Source: Pedobacter sp. HDW13 (GTDB lineage: Bacteria; Bacteroidota; Bacteroidia; Sphingobacteriales; Sphingobacteriaceae). Taken from it: a DNA stretch of 64,000 bases. Position numbers and translations under genes: made by a program. The notes under the pieces were generated by a model. The model saw only the letters and a list, made by a program, of their open reading frames with translations, searched no databases and was not told the DNA's origin. Shown here one piece after another: positions 17,473-28,200 of this stretch. The DNA lies in contig NZ_CP049868.1 in NCBI RefSeq assembly GCF_011303555.1, positions 3,162,001-3,226,000 of the forward strand, written 5' to 3'. Position 1 is the stretch's first letter; each line of letters begins with the position of its first letter.

Positions 17473-18990
17473 TCAGGGGAGTGTTTTTATCGCCTCTTTC
17501 TGGTCGGCAGGCAGTTTAATATTTTTAATCGATACCTGCCCCGTTTTTTTCAAAATGATAACGTTGGGGTTTTCTGTTTTTTCAATTTCCAGGTCAGCTA
17601 AATTGATGCTACTCACATCATCAAAAATAATGGATGGCCTAAAATCTGTATCCTTATAATTCAATTTGATGTTTTTAAAGGAAATGCCTTTTGCGTGGCG
17701 TACATAAAAACCCCAGGATGGCAATTCGCCAAACATACTAAATTCGGGATAACCAGTTTCATTTTCGGTTACCTGATCCAATTGATCAATAGGAATATAG
17801 GCAATGGCTTTGGCGGCACCGCCACCGTAGGTAATGTCAATATTTTCGAGACTTACATTTTCGATATGATGCCCTGGTATACCCACAATAACTGCGGGCA
17901 ATAAATTATGAAGCGGTGTTTTAGGCAGTGGCCCTTCAATGGGGTATCCGGCATCTGGTTTGGCATTTGGAATATCAGCTTTCAAATCTGCAATACGGAT
18001 ATTTTTTACCGAGCTATACTGCGCATCTTTATTTCTGTGGCCAAGGCGGATAAAGATGGCATTTCCGGTGTATTTTGCTACCACGCCCGCTATGTCTACC
18101 CCATCTATAAATCCACCATCTACTGCTTCGAGCGCTATTGCAGAGCGATAGGTATTGTAAACGGTTATATTTCTAACTTTTATGTTTCTGAAACCTCCAT
18201 AAGAGCCTGTACCAATCTTAAAACCACTTGCGCTTGAGCGGATGGTGCAATTGGCTACATAAATGTTCTCGCAGGTTCCGGGGCGGCCTTCCGATTTAAG
18301 GCAAATGCCATCATCGGCAGCATCAATATTGCAATTGGTAATGCTTACGTTTTTGCTGTTTACAATATCGATCCCATCATTGTTCCAGTATTCGGTACTT
18401 TCTACGATTACACTGTCTATCGTTACTTTATTGCAGCTGGCAAAGTCTTGCACCCAACCGGCGCTGTTTTTAATCTTAACGTTTTTTACGGTAATATCTT
18501 CACAATTGCTAAAGGCAATTAACCTGGGCCTGTTGTATTCAGAAGGTCGTTTAACTACCCAGGTTTCGTCGTTCAGGGTGCCATTGTGCAAGAGCTGCAA
18601 TAAACTTTTAACCACTTCGCGGCCCCTGCCATTAATGGTGCCTTTTCCGTTTATGGTAATGGAGTGTTGGTTGCTGGATGAAATAAGTGCTTGTGCCGCT
18701 TCTTTGCCATAATCGAGCCGGTTGGTACTGCCCAGTAATTCGGCACCCTTGTTGAGGTAAAGTTCAACCGTCGATTTTAGCTGGATAGGACCGGTAACAA
18801 ACTGCCCCTGTGGCACTATTACCCGGCCACCCGATTTGCCGGCAGCATCAATAGCACTTTGTATGGCTTTGGTATTTAGCTTTTCAAGCCCTGGTTTCGC
18901 GCCAAAATCAACAATGTTATAGGTTTTGGTTTGTGCATTAACCAGGGTGCTATACAGCAAACAAACGACGGAGAAAGTAAGGGCTCTCAT
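17473..18990 (-). CDS. GH28-like right-handed beta-helix glycosidase
   Basis: 505 residues with signal peptide (1-19, ending VNAQ). The N-terminal pectate-lyase-like DFGAKPG motif and the parallel beta-helix repeats are clear. Catalytic Asp positions of GH28 appear as NDGID and ADDGI. The usual GHG histidine motif is replaced by GTGSYGG, so activity on simple polygalacturonate is uncertain; many Bacteroidota members of this group act on other linkages. It lies between the GH92 and GH89 genes with 15 bp gaps on both sides, an operon arrangement. Confidence 0.82.
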   Translation of the reverse strand: MRALTFSVVCLLYSTLVNAQTKTYNIVDFGAKPGLEKLNTKAIQSAIDAAGKSGGRVIVPQGQFVTGPIQLKSTVELYLNKGAELLGSTNRLDYGKEAAQALISSSNQHSITINGKGTINGRGREVVKSLLQLLHNGTLNDETWVVKRPSEYNRPRLIAFSNCEDITVKNVKIKNSAGWVQDFASCNKVTIDSVIVESTEYWNNDGIDIVNSKNVSITNCNIDAADDGICLKSEGRPGTCENIYVANCTIRSSASGFKIGTGSYGGFRNIKVRNITVYNTYRSAIALEAVDGGFIDGVDIAGVVAKYTGNAIFIRLGHRNKDAQYSSVKNIRIADLKADIPNAKPDAGYPIEGPLPKTPLHNLLPAVIVGIPGHHIENVSLENIDITYGGGAAKAIAYIPIDQLDQVTENETGYPEFSMFGELPSWGFYVRHAKGISFKNIKLNYKDTDFRPSIIFDDVSSINLADLEIEKTENPNVIILKKTGQVSIKNIKLPADQKEAIKTLP

Positions 18991-19005
18991 AAAATCTAAA
19001 TTAAA

Positions 19006-21213
19006 TTACGGGTGTACTATGCCCATGGTTTTGCGGTATTTCTGATACATTTGGAGTGCTACAGTAACAGGATTGCCAATGGTTTGGGTTGGGTAGTCTT
19101 TTCTCTGGTTTACCCATTTCCATTCCCAGTTGCTTACTTCTTCTTTAAACAGGTTGGTATTAAAATCAGTTTGCTGGTTTAGCGACTGCGCTGCGCGAGT
19201 AAAGAAAAGCTGCCACCTGGGTTTATAAAAATCACTTAACAAGCCGCTCCATTGCCTGCAGGCATATTCGTTTAAGGGGTTTTTGGCATCGCCCCAAAGG
19301 GTAATCAGGTCTTTGGCGTTCATTTCATATAATGCTTTTTCAGCGGGTGTTTGCCCCCATTGCCTTGCAGTACTTACCCAGGGGCCAAGCATAAAATCTT
19401 TTCTGGTGGCCAAAAGCCGGTCCATATCATCAATAAGCGCTATAAAATGCTGGCTTTCTGTTTTAAATTTACCGAGGTCTTTTTGGCGATAGGCAGCAGC
19501 GATTTTTCTCTGTATAGGCAAAGCATAGTTGGCCATTACCTGTCTGGTAACATCAACCAGGTCGTATTGAAAGCCATCGCTGGTTTTGCAAAGTGGTGCG
19601 GCTTTTACAAACTCATCCCAGGCCAGAAGCAGATCGTGCTCCCGGTAGTTTAAGGTGGTTTTTGCCCAGCGGGTTAACGAATCGAAAGTAGGGCGGGCCT
19701 GAATAATCGATTCGGCACCATCTCTAATGTATTTATCGGCCGGAACGTTGTACACGGTTTTCCGTAATATTTCCCATCCTTTTAGCGCATTTACATTGCT
19801 TTTTCCATAGCGGTTACGTACAAATTTGGGTAACCAGCTGTTCAGTTCAATGGGCTTGGTTTGCCAAACATTATCCATCATTAGTTCGTAAAGCACGGGG
19901 TTTTGTTCTATGCCTTCCATACTCAGGCCAATGCCTTTCATTTTGCCACTTTGCGGGTTGTTAAGCGCTTCGGCCGGAGCAGTTGCCACTACATCCATCC
20001 TGCCAAACAAGTTGGTGTTTCCGCCAAAATTATGCAGCATGTTCCAGATCCAGGGTTTGCCATAAAAACCTTTGGTGCGTTTCCAAACTGGTTCTATTTC
20101 GGTAGCCAGATCGAGCAAAATCATCTTATCGTTCGGCACTGCATTTAAAAGCGCTTCGGTTTGTGCTTCTTTCCAAAACTTCCGGTCGCTGTAAAAAAGC
20201 CATCCCTGCATTACCCAAATGGCTTTTGGATCGGCAGCCGACATGCCGTCGTAAATTCGGGCACTGAGGTTACCTAAATATGCGGGGTCGGCAGATGGTG
20301 GCTCATTCTCATTAAATGTATCGGCCGAGTAAAGGTGATCGGTGCCCAGCAATTCAGTTTGTTTCTGAAGAAACTTTTTGCCAATCTGCGCAAACATAGG
20401 ATCTTCTGAATCGAGAATATAGGTATCGGCAAATCCATTGGTCCAGTTGGTGGCCTTAAGCTTTGCCTGGGGGAATTTATTTTTGAAGGCAGCAGGTACG
20501 TGTCCTGTAAAGGCAGGCAATACAGGTTTCATCCCAAGCGACCGTTGCCTGGCCAGAATTTTCTTTTGCAGCTCGAAGTGGCTTTTCATCCATGCTACCG
20601 GGAGCGGGCCACCCCAGCCATCTATATTGCCCATCCAAAACCACGAAAAATAAGCCGGGCCTGTAAAAAATCCTTTGAGTTCTTCATTTGTAAAGCCCAT
20701 CTCTTTATATAACAGGTACCAGGTGTACTCTTCGCCGGTTATGGCAAGCGGCATGTTAATTCCGTGTAGTGCCATCCAATCTATCTCTTTCTCCCAGCGT
20801 GGCCAGTCCCACCAGCTCATGCTGTAATTAAAGGTGCAATAGTTTAAATAATAACGGTAATCGTAGGGCGTTTCTTTCTTTATTTTTCCTCTTACAGTGG
20901 GTAGGGTAGCAGGTAATTTTAAATTGGTGCCATTCCATGTAATCTGGCAATGTGCATATTCGGTGAGGTAATGGTAAAACGCAGAGGCAAGGGCAACACC
21001 ACTGCTTCCTCTTAAAACAATTTGATTGTTTTTGCTTTCAATTTCAAAAATATCCCTGCCATTTAGGCTAGGCATACTTTCAGTAACAAAAGACTGATAC
21101 CGTTTGGGTAAAATCCGTTTAATAAGTTGATTAGACGAAGCAAGATAAGCCTGCGACCATAGATTGCCGGCAAACAGCACAAGCAGTGCCGAGAGTAATA
21201 TTTTTAATTTCAT
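19006..21213 (-). CDS. GH89 alpha-N-acetylglucosaminidase (NAGLU family)
   Basis: 735 residues with signal peptide (1-20). It contains the three NAGLU domains: N-terminal small domain, TIM-barrel (SWWDWPRWEKEIDWMALHG, about 133-151), and C-terminal helical domain. The family catalytic motif appears as DTFNENEPPS, equivalent to human DTFNEMQPPS, and a second conserved Glu lies in SMEGIEQNPVLYEL. Removes terminal alpha-linked GlcNAc from the non-reducing end. Its gene starts 1 bp after the stop of an HGSNAT-like acetyltransferase. In lysosomal heparan sulfate breakdown those two enzymes act one after the other, so the linkage is striking. Confidence 0.9.
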   Translation of the reverse strand: MKLKILLSALLVLFAGNLWSQAYLASSNQLIKRILPKRYQSFVTESMPSLNGRDIFEIESKNNQIVLRGSSGVALASAFYHYLTEYAHCQITWNGTNLKLPATLPTVRGKIKKETPYDYRYYLNYCTFNYSMSWWDWPRWEKEIDWMALHGINMPLAITGEEYTWYLLYKEMGFTNEELKGFFTGPAYFSWFWMGNIDGWGGPLPVAWMKSHFELQKKILARQRSLGMKPVLPAFTGHVPAAFKNKFPQAKLKATNWTNGFADTYILDSEDPMFAQIGKKFLQKQTELLGTDHLYSADTFNENEPPSADPAYLGNLSARIYDGMSAADPKAIWVMQGWLFYSDRKFWKEAQTEALLNAVPNDKMILLDLATEIEPVWKRTKGFYGKPWIWNMLHNFGGNTNLFGRMDVVATAPAEALNNPQSGKMKGIGLSMEGIEQNPVLYELMMDNVWQTKPIELNSWLPKFVRNRYGKSNVNALKGWEILRKTVYNVPADKYIRDGAESIIQARPTFDSLTRWAKTTLNYREHDLLLAWDEFVKAAPLCKTSDGFQYDLVDVTRQVMANYALPIQRKIAAAYRQKDLGKFKTESQHFIALIDDMDRLLATRKDFMLGPWVSTARQWGQTPAEKALYEMNAKDLITLWGDAKNPLNEYACRQWSGLLSDFYKPRWQLFFTRAAQSLNQQTDFNTNLFKEEVSNWEWKWVNQRKDYPTQTIGNPVTVALQMYQKYRKTMGIVHP

Positions 21214-21214
21214 A

Positions 21215-22447
21215 TCAAATTTTCAGGAACCACTTTTTATCGAAGAGGAACTTTAAGCCAAACAATTGTACAACTAACACACCTGTCCAAACTCCTGCTT
21301 GCTGCCATGCGGTTGGTATGGTATTAATTATCCCGCCAAATAGGAAGCTTGAAGTAGATTCGAAATTGAATAAGCCGTGGGCGCAAACATAAATTAATAT
21401 CGAGTTGGTACCCATCCAAACCATGGGCATGCTCCATTTTTGCCAGGCCAGCACGTCGATGAGGAAATAGAAAACTGCAAACAGCAAAATACTCCAGCCT
21501 CCTGCAAAGAGTACGAAAGTACTGGTCCACATGGTTTTGTTAATGGGGAAAAAGAAACTGCCGGCTAGTGCAATAACCAGGAGTGCAGTACCAGAAGCAA
21601 TTAAATATAATACTTTTTTAGCTGGATTTGGAGCTACCGCCTTATGCTGCATAAATGTTCCTGTAAATATGCCCAGCATGGCCGAGCAAATAGCAGGAAT
21701 GGTGCTGAGCAAACCTTCGGGATCGTAAACAATACGGTGAAGTTTGCCCGGTAGGAACAAGCGATCGAGGTAGGCCGCAAGGTTACCTTCGCGGCTGAGT
21801 ACGCCACTGCCGAAACCAGGAACAGGTATAAATCGCATAATGAGGTAATAGCCAATAAGGATGGACACAAACCAGATTACCTGTTTTTTTAGTGAAGTGT
21901 TGAGGTAAATTAAGGCAGCAAAACAGGTAGCCAAACCAATGCGGCCAAGCACACTGGCGAAACGGATATTTTCGTAACCTTTCCACTGCAGCATGCCGTT
22001 AACCACTGCACCCAGTAAAATTAAAATCAGCGTTCTTTTAATCAGTGCAAAATAAATACTACCCGAAGCAGCACTTCCATTCTTTTTATCGTTAAAATAT
22101 TTCTGGTACGAAAAGGGAATAGATACGCCAGAAATGAAGATGAATAGTGGGAAAATAAGATCGTAAAAGGTAAAGCCATTCCAGGGCGAATGGTGCAGCT
22201 GGTTACTGATGCCAACCAGTATACGCTCAAACACCGAAAGGTTTGGGTTGGTGGCTATGGTCCAGTCATCATGATTTTGTACCAGTGCATGGTTTTCTTT
22301 GATCCCGTTGGCCAGTCCATGGAAAATTCCTTCGCCACTCACTATCCAGAACATATCAAAACCCCTTAAGGCATCGAGCGAAAGGAGCCGTTTGGGTTTG
22401 GCTGCAGGTTGCGCTGTTACAGGTGTGGTACTGGTATTATGATCCAT
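21215..22447 (-). CDS. HGSNAT/NagX-like transmembrane acetyltransferase (COG4299 type)
   Basis: 410 residues with about ten membrane helices and no cleaved signal. The family signature LLSLDALRGFDMFWI (21-35) and HHSPWNGFTFYDLIFP (85-100) are both present. The second matches the HGSNAT region holding the active-site histidine (H-A-S-W-N-G in the human enzyme), giving His86 as the candidate acetyl carrier. Human HGSNAT moves acetyl from cytosolic acetyl-CoA to lumenal glucosamine ends of heparan sulfate. Here it would acetylate a periplasmic sugar. Encoded directly before GH89 (1 bp gap), which would then cut the N-acetylated product. This coupling is inference; bacterial homologues are also linked to GlcNAc use. 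Confidence 0.82.
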   Translation of the reverse strand: MDHNTSTTPVTAQPAAKPKRLLSLDALRGFDMFWIVSGEGIFHGLANGIKENHALVQNHDDWTIATNPNLSVFERILVGISNQLHHSPWNGFTFYDLIFPLFIFISGVSIPFSYQKYFNDKKNGSAASGSIYFALIKRTLILILLGAVVNGMLQWKGYENIRFASVLGRIGLATCFAALIYLNTSLKKQVIWFVSILIGYYLIMRFIPVPGFGSGVLSREGNLAAYLDRLFLPGKLHRIVYDPEGLLSTIPAICSAMLGIFTGTFMQHKAVAPNPAKKVLYLIASGTALLVIALAGSFFFPINKTMWTSTFVLFAGGWSILLFAVFYFLIDVLAWQKWSMPMVWMGTNSILIYVCAHGLFNFESTSSFLFGGIINTIPTAWQQAGVWTGVLVVQLFGLKFLFDKKWFLKI

Positions 22448-22475
22448 TGTGCAGCTGATTGATTGGTTGGTTTTT

Positions 22476-23456
22476 TTATTTTTTAATCAAGGTGTTATAA
22501 ATAATCTCTCCCTGGTCGTTAATGGCCTGTACACGCAACTGGCTGCTGGTAACCGAAAACAACATGAATCCATAATCGGAGGCTACCATTTCGGCATCTG
22601 TAATGAGTTTTACAGGCGTTTTTTCGGAAGCGGCACCAGAAATGAAATAATGAGTTTTTCCAGCTGGTTTAATGTACTGCAGGCTGTGTTCGTGACCTGT
22701 AAGATACACATCTACACCATATTTTTCAAAGGTTGGTTTTAACGAATTCCTAACGGCTTTGGTATCGTAAGCATCGGTACGGCTGCCCCCGGTGTAAATG
22801 GGGTGGTGGCCCACTACAATTTTCCATTTAATTGCTGGGTCGCTATCGGCCAGTGTTTTGACCAGCCAGCGTTTTTGGGCTGTTGTATCCTGTCCCTTTA
22901 CATTGGGGCCATATTCGGCATTGCTGTAAAATTCGGGTATGAGTGGGTTGGTATCAATAAAAGCAATGAGCACCTGGTTATTGAGGTCGCCATTGATGGG
23001 CAGTTTTTTAGCATAGTAACGTGCGGGCATTTTCCACCTGCGGCTAATTTTTGAATAGTCTACCTGTGCATCAGGGTTCGATTTATAATCGTGGTTACCC
23101 AGCACCGGATACCAGTCCCATTGTAACGAAAAATCGGTATAAATATCTTCAAAAGAATATTTGAAAGAGGGATCCTGAGCACTGATTACACCACTTGGAT
23201 AAAAATTATCGCCTGTAGAAATGATGAAATTAGCTTTTACTTCGCTTGCGGTAATGCCCATTTGTTTGGCAACCTGTTTTTGATGGTCGGCCCCATTCCG
23301 GCCCCAATCACCCATGGCGATAAAGTTTAAGGCAGCGGTTTCTTTGGTTAAATTTTTGTTTAACAGAGCAGTTTCAGATGGCGATTTAACCAAAACCTGT
23401 GCCTGCAATATTCCACAGGTAAATAGGGAAAGGAATAGTAGTAAATTTTTAGCCAT
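22476..23456 (-). CDS. secreted metallophosphoesterase (tartrate-resistant/purple acid phosphatase-like)
   Basis: About 326 residues from the ATG at 23456, which gives a clean signal peptide (MAKNLLLFLSLFTCGILQAQ). The longer frame up to 23555 overlaps a terminator hairpin and is unlikely. All metallophosphatase blocks are present: GDWGRNG, GDNFYPSG, GNHDY, GHHPIYTGG and GHEHSLQ, giving the dinuclear metal centre. It hydrolyses phosphate monoesters in the periplasm. Its place between susCD and the glycosidases suggests removal of phosphate from a glycan, but general phosphate scavenging cannot be excluded. Confidence 0.85.
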   Translation of the reverse strand: MAKNLLLFLSLFTCGILQAQVLVKSPSETALLNKNLTKETAALNFIAMGDWGRNGADHQKQVAKQMGITASEVKANFIISTGDNFYPSGVISAQDPSFKYSFEDIYTDFSLQWDWYPVLGNHDYKSNPDAQVDYSKISRRWKMPARYYAKKLPINGDLNNQVLIAFIDTNPLIPEFYSNAEYGPNVKGQDTTAQKRWLVKTLADSDPAIKWKIVVGHHPIYTGGSRTDAYDTKAVRNSLKPTFEKYGVDVYLTGHEHSLQYIKPAGKTHYFISGAASEKTPVKLITDAEMVASDYGFMLFSVTSSQLRVQAINDQGEIIYNTLIKK

Positions 23457-23517
23457 GAAAATAAGTTTAGGAAATGAAAAACGGTAGGCCATTGGCTTAA
23501 ATGAAAAGAAGAAAAAT

Positions 23518-23553
23518 GGGAATTTCTCAAGGCTAAAAGCCAGAGAAATTCCC
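23518..23553 (-). terminator. terminator/attenuator hairpin after susCD
   Basis: 11 bp perfect stem GGGAATTTCTC / GAGAAATTCCC followed on the minus strand by ATTTTTC. It lies 21 bp past the SusD stop and before the metallophosphoesterase start. It would end or reduce transcription after susCD, which are usually made in larger amounts than downstream enzymes. Confidence 0.7.
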
Positions 23554-23573
23554 AATCATGTTTAAACCGCCAG

Positions 23574-25247
23574 TTAGTTATATCCGGGATTTTGTACCAG
23601 GGTATTGTTGGTAGCAATAGCTGTACTTGGAATCGGGAATATACGGCGATAAGTATCGGTATTGGTTTTCGATAAACCGTAGGTGTTCTCGAATTTTCCA
23701 AATCTGATCATATCGTTGCGGTGCCAGGTTTCCCAGGTAAACTCTTTTGAACGCTCGTTATACAAGATATCTAAAGTTAAGGCGCCAAGCGGTGCAGATG
23801 TGGTACGGTTGCTCCTTACACTGTTTACCAAACCCAATGCCGTGGCACCTAATGTTGGCGTGCCGCCTCTGAAAATGGCTTCAGCTTTCATTAATATAAT
23901 ATCTGAGTAACGGAACAAAGGCATGTCGTTGTTTTGGTTACGGTTAGTTGGGTTGGTGTAATCGGGTAAAAATTTAATGTTCCTGTAACCGGTATTCCAT
24001 GCAATTTCATCCTTGCCCAAATCGTAAGAACCTGCGCCTAAACGCGAACTACTTAACGGAGTTAAATTTAATGCATAAGTTAACGTTCCGGCTGGTGTAC
24101 CTCCGGTGTAAAACTGATCGTAACCTAAATTCGTGGTGCTCACCATAATCGGGCTTCCATCTGGCCAGTATTGCGGACCGGTAAGCCATTGTTTATTTCT
24201 GATATCGTTCGCATCATTAAAATTGGCATAAAACTCGGTTGTGGTCATTCTTGGTCCACTTGGTTTGTTGTTAGCCAGCCCATTACCACTGCTTTGGTTC
24301 ATAACCGGGTTGGTAAATGAGCCAGCTGTAGAGCCTGAGTACGCATAGCGGATGCCCAGGTTCCGGTTTAAATCGTAACGGGCCAAAAACATGTTACCCG
24401 AGCTGGTTGCCGCATCAAACGGAATGGCAAAAATAAACTCCTTTTGCGTTGGCCCGTTAGTGGGATAAAACATTTGCAAATAGGTAGACATGGGTTCTAT
24501 AGCATATAAACCCGAGCTGATCATTTGGTCGCAGGCAGCTATACAGTCATCGTAACGCGCTGTGCCGGTATATACAGCTGCATTCAGGTACATTTTTGCC
24601 AATATAGAATAAGCCAGGTATTTGGTTGGTAAACCATATGTTGCCATACCAGAAGTGGATTTTAAATAAGGGATAGCCGCTTTAAGCTCACTTTCAATAT
24701 AGCTGAAAACCTGTGCCCTGGGCGAATTTGTTTTCAATGCTGTAGCACCATATAGCGTATCTAAGGGAACATTACCATATAAATCCATCATCATAAAGTA
24801 CGACAGGGCGCGCATGGTTTTTAATTCTGCAATGTTGGTGCTTTTTGCTGCACCCGCTGGCGCTGATTGGCTAATAATTGAAATGGTTTGATTGGCGGTA
24901 CCAATAATGTTGGTTAGGTACGACCAGCCTGCTGCAACCCAGGCATTATCTTTTGTCCAGGTGTGGCGATGTAATTCGAGGTACTTATTCCCGTCAATCC
25001 AATCGGAAGCAAAGATGGGCAGCACCGATTCGTCTGTTGAGCAGCTTTGTAAAAAGAAATAGGTGGTGGCATAATCGCTCCTTAAATTGATATATACCGC
25101 CCCCGATGCCGATGTTAACTGTGCTGCTGTTTGGGGATAGGTTTCTGGTGTAAGTTCTGAAGTAACAGGTACCTCAATTTTTTGGCAGGAGGTGAATATT
25201 AATGCCCCGGTAAGTGCAAATAATATTCCAAATAATATCTTTTTCAT
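23574..25247 (-). CDS. SusD/RagB-family glycan-binding surface lipoprotein
   Basis: 557 residues. Lipoprotein signal with lipobox ending TSC at about residue 21. SusD fold: N-terminal TPR-like helices and C-terminal part with the typical FPIPSTAIATNN tail. It sits as the lid on the SusC transporter and binds the glycan on the outer membrane. 18 bp downstream of susC. Glycan specificity cannot be read from the sequence; the downstream GH89, GH92 and GH28 suggest a complex, amino-sugar-containing glycan. Confidence 0.92.
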   Translation of the reverse strand: MKKILFGILFALTGALIFTSCQKIEVPVTSELTPETYPQTAAQLTSASGAVYINLRSDYATTYFFLQSCSTDESVLPIFASDWIDGNKYLELHRHTWTKDNAWVAAGWSYLTNIIGTANQTISIISQSAPAGAAKSTNIAELKTMRALSYFMMMDLYGNVPLDTLYGATALKTNSPRAQVFSYIESELKAAIPYLKSTSGMATYGLPTKYLAYSILAKMYLNAAVYTGTARYDDCIAACDQMISSGLYAIEPMSTYLQMFYPTNGPTQKEFIFAIPFDAATSSGNMFLARYDLNRNLGIRYAYSGSTAGSFTNPVMNQSSGNGLANNKPSGPRMTTTEFYANFNDANDIRNKQWLTGPQYWPDGSPIMVSTTNLGYDQFYTGGTPAGTLTYALNLTPLSSSRLGAGSYDLGKDEIAWNTGYRNIKFLPDYTNPTNRNQNNDMPLFRYSDIILMKAEAIFRGGTPTLGATALGLVNSVRSNRTTSAPLGALTLDILYNERSKEFTWETWHRNDMIRFGKFENTYGLSKTNTDTYRRIFPIPSTAIATNNTLVQNPGYN

Positions 25248-25265
25248 GTCCTTAAAATTTGTATT

Positions 25266-28200
25266 TTAAAATGATGCGTTAAGACCGAGTAAAAACGTAC
25301 GGGTTTTCGGGTAGAAGTTGTTATAATCTATACCCGGGGCAGCACCGCCTTGATTAATCTCAGGATCAATTCCCTTGTACCCTGTAATGGTAAATAAGTT
25401 ATTGGTTGATAAATAAACCCTAACATTATTTACATACTTAACCGGGTTTTTAAAATTGTAGCCTAAAGTTGCATTATCCAAACGCACATAAGAACCATTT
25501 TCGATATAACGATCTGAGTAGAACGAGTTTCTGGTATCCGTTACTTTATCATCGGCAGCGCTGTTTAGTATGTTATTCACTGCTGCACCTGCGGTGTAAG
25601 ATAAATCTGCTTTGGTGGCGTTAAATATTTTATTGCCAAAGGTTCCCCTTAAAAAGATGTTCAGCTCTAATTCTTTATACTTGAAGGTGTTGCTCCAGCC
25701 CATTAACACTTTTGGCTGTGCATTGCCCAGGTAAAAATAATCGGTTCCAATGCCCGGAGTGGTTGTTGTAGAACCATCGCGCTTATAAAACAATGAATTA
25801 CCACTGGCATCTTTACCTGCATATTTTAGCGTGAAAAACTGGCCAAGCGGGTAACCCACTTTTAGGATTTGTAAAGTTGCATTGGTTTGTCCCGGTCCTT
25901 CAGGATCTGAGTAACGAATAGAATCGGCATTGGAGATTGGGCCTTGTAAGCTGGTAATTTTGTTTTTGTTGTAAGCCATGTTAATGGTGCTTAACCAAGA
26001 GAAACTTTTGGTAGTAACCGGCGATACATTTAAGCTTACTTCGATACCTTTATTGTTGATGCTACCACCGTTTGCATACAATTGGCCACCGGGAACAAGT
26101 GCAGGTGGTACACCGTATTTGAAAAGCATGCCATTTGTGTTTTTATCATACACATCTACACTACCTGTAATTTTGTTGTTTAAGAATCCAAAATCAACAC
26201 CAAGGTTTTTGGTTGATGTTCTTTCCCACTTCAAATCGGGGTTTGAACCTTGTATTGGTGCATAGGCTGCTGCCTGAACGCCATTATTGTAGTAAGTACC
26301 ACTAATGCCATAAATTAACTGTCCATAATAGGCACCTATACCCGATGAGTTCCCGGTAACGCCATAACTGGCACGGATTTTTAAATCACTAACGAAAGAT
26401 TGTCCTTTCATAAAACCTTCTTCGCTTACTCTCCAGGCTAAACCAACGGATGGGAAATAGCCCCATTGGTTATTTTTACCAAAGGCTGAGCTTCCGTCAC
26501 GTCTGATTGAACCTTGTAAAAGATATCTACCCTTGTAGTTATAGTTTAACCTGAAAAAATCGGAGATTGACAAAATTCTTGCATAGGTTAGGTCGTTTCC
26601 TAAATTAATGCGGTAAGACGGAATGGCATAGGGATTACCCAAAGTAAGGTTTTGGAAGCCAACAAAATCAGTTGGGAAATTTGTACTTGAAGTTTGAAAA
26701 CCATCACCAACAATATTATCCTGATAGCTATAGCCCAGAACAGCATTTAAGGTGTGATCGCCAATTTTCTTATCCCAGGTTAAGAAGGTTTCTAATATTT
26801 TATTGGTGTTTTCGAAGGTGCTTCTTAAAGCCGATCCGTTGGTGCCAAATACACCACCAATAAGGGTGTGTGCAATGCCAATACCTGGATCGGGATTGTT
26901 ATAAAAGTTCGATGTTGGGTATTTCCCAAAATAACTGCTGTAGAACTCGCCATGGTTAGCAGTTGTTTTTTGATAAGAAAGGTTAATGTTGTAGGTAAAA
27001 CCGAAAGGCAGTTTAACTTCCGTATTAAAGCCGCCAATTAAAACGTTGTATTTTGTTTCGTCCTGTGCATTATCGGCAATAGCCAAAGGATTAAAGTAAC
27101 CTGTGTTATTCAGGTTTTCGAAGTAAGTTCCATCTGCATTGAAAATTGGAGAAACAGGTAAGCGTTTTGCGGCCTGTAGCAATACAATGTTTTGTAATGG
27201 TTCGTTAATAGATTTGCTACTTGAGTTAGACAGGTTTAAACTGAATTTTACTTTATCGTTAAAGGCATACTGATCGATGTTTAACCGGCCAATAATACGG
27301 TTTAATGAACTTTTAGATAAAATACCCTCTTTATTAAAATAGTTTAAGCTGGCGCTGTAGTTGCTGTGATCGGTACCTCCGCTAAAGGAAAGGTTGTGGT
27401 TTTGCGAATAAGCAGTAGAACGCTCAATGGCTTTCATCCAGTTTACATTTTCGCCTTTATCATCATTTGGCGAAAATGCTACCTTGTTGGCAGTAAGGTA
27501 AGTTCTTAATTGATCGGCATCCATTAAATCGAGCTGATTACTTACTTTTTCAGCAGCTACATAGCCACTGTAGTTTAACTGTGGCTTGCCTGATTTACCA
27601 CGTTTAGTGGTTACTATGATTACACCACTAGCCGCACGGTTACCATAAATAGCAGTTGCTGCAGCATCTTTTAACACATCGATTGATGCAATATCGGCAG
27701 GCGCTATCGCTGCAATATCGGCTCCGGGGATACCATCAATTACGTAAAAGGGTGCTCCCGGACTGTTAATGGTAGATGCACCACGTAAAATTACTGCCGC
27801 AGGTTTGTTTGGGTCGCCACTGGCGCTAATGTTCAGACCCGGAACTTTACCTTGTAGCAACTGGCCAACATCTGCAATTGCGCCTTTATTTAATTCTTCG
27901 GGTTTTACCGAAGTAATGGCACTCGATAGGCCCTTGCGCGAACCTTTTCCGTAGCCTACCACAACAACATCTGTAAGTGAGGTATTGGCTTCGCTAATGG
28001 TTACTTTGTAGTTAGAACCCGTACCTATGGTAAGTTCTTTTGGCTCGTAACCCATAAAGGTAAAAACAAGTTTGTCGCCCGTTTTTGCGGTAATACTAAA
28101 TGCGCCATTGTCGCCGGTAACGGTAACCTTATTGGTTCCTTTAACCGAAACGGAGGCCCCTATTATAGGCATATTGGCATTATCCAATAAGTTTCCTGTA

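Noticed and set aside
23457..23555. Longer N-terminus of the metallophosphoesterase
   Set aside because: It would read through the terminator hairpin and bury the clear signal peptide starting at 23456.
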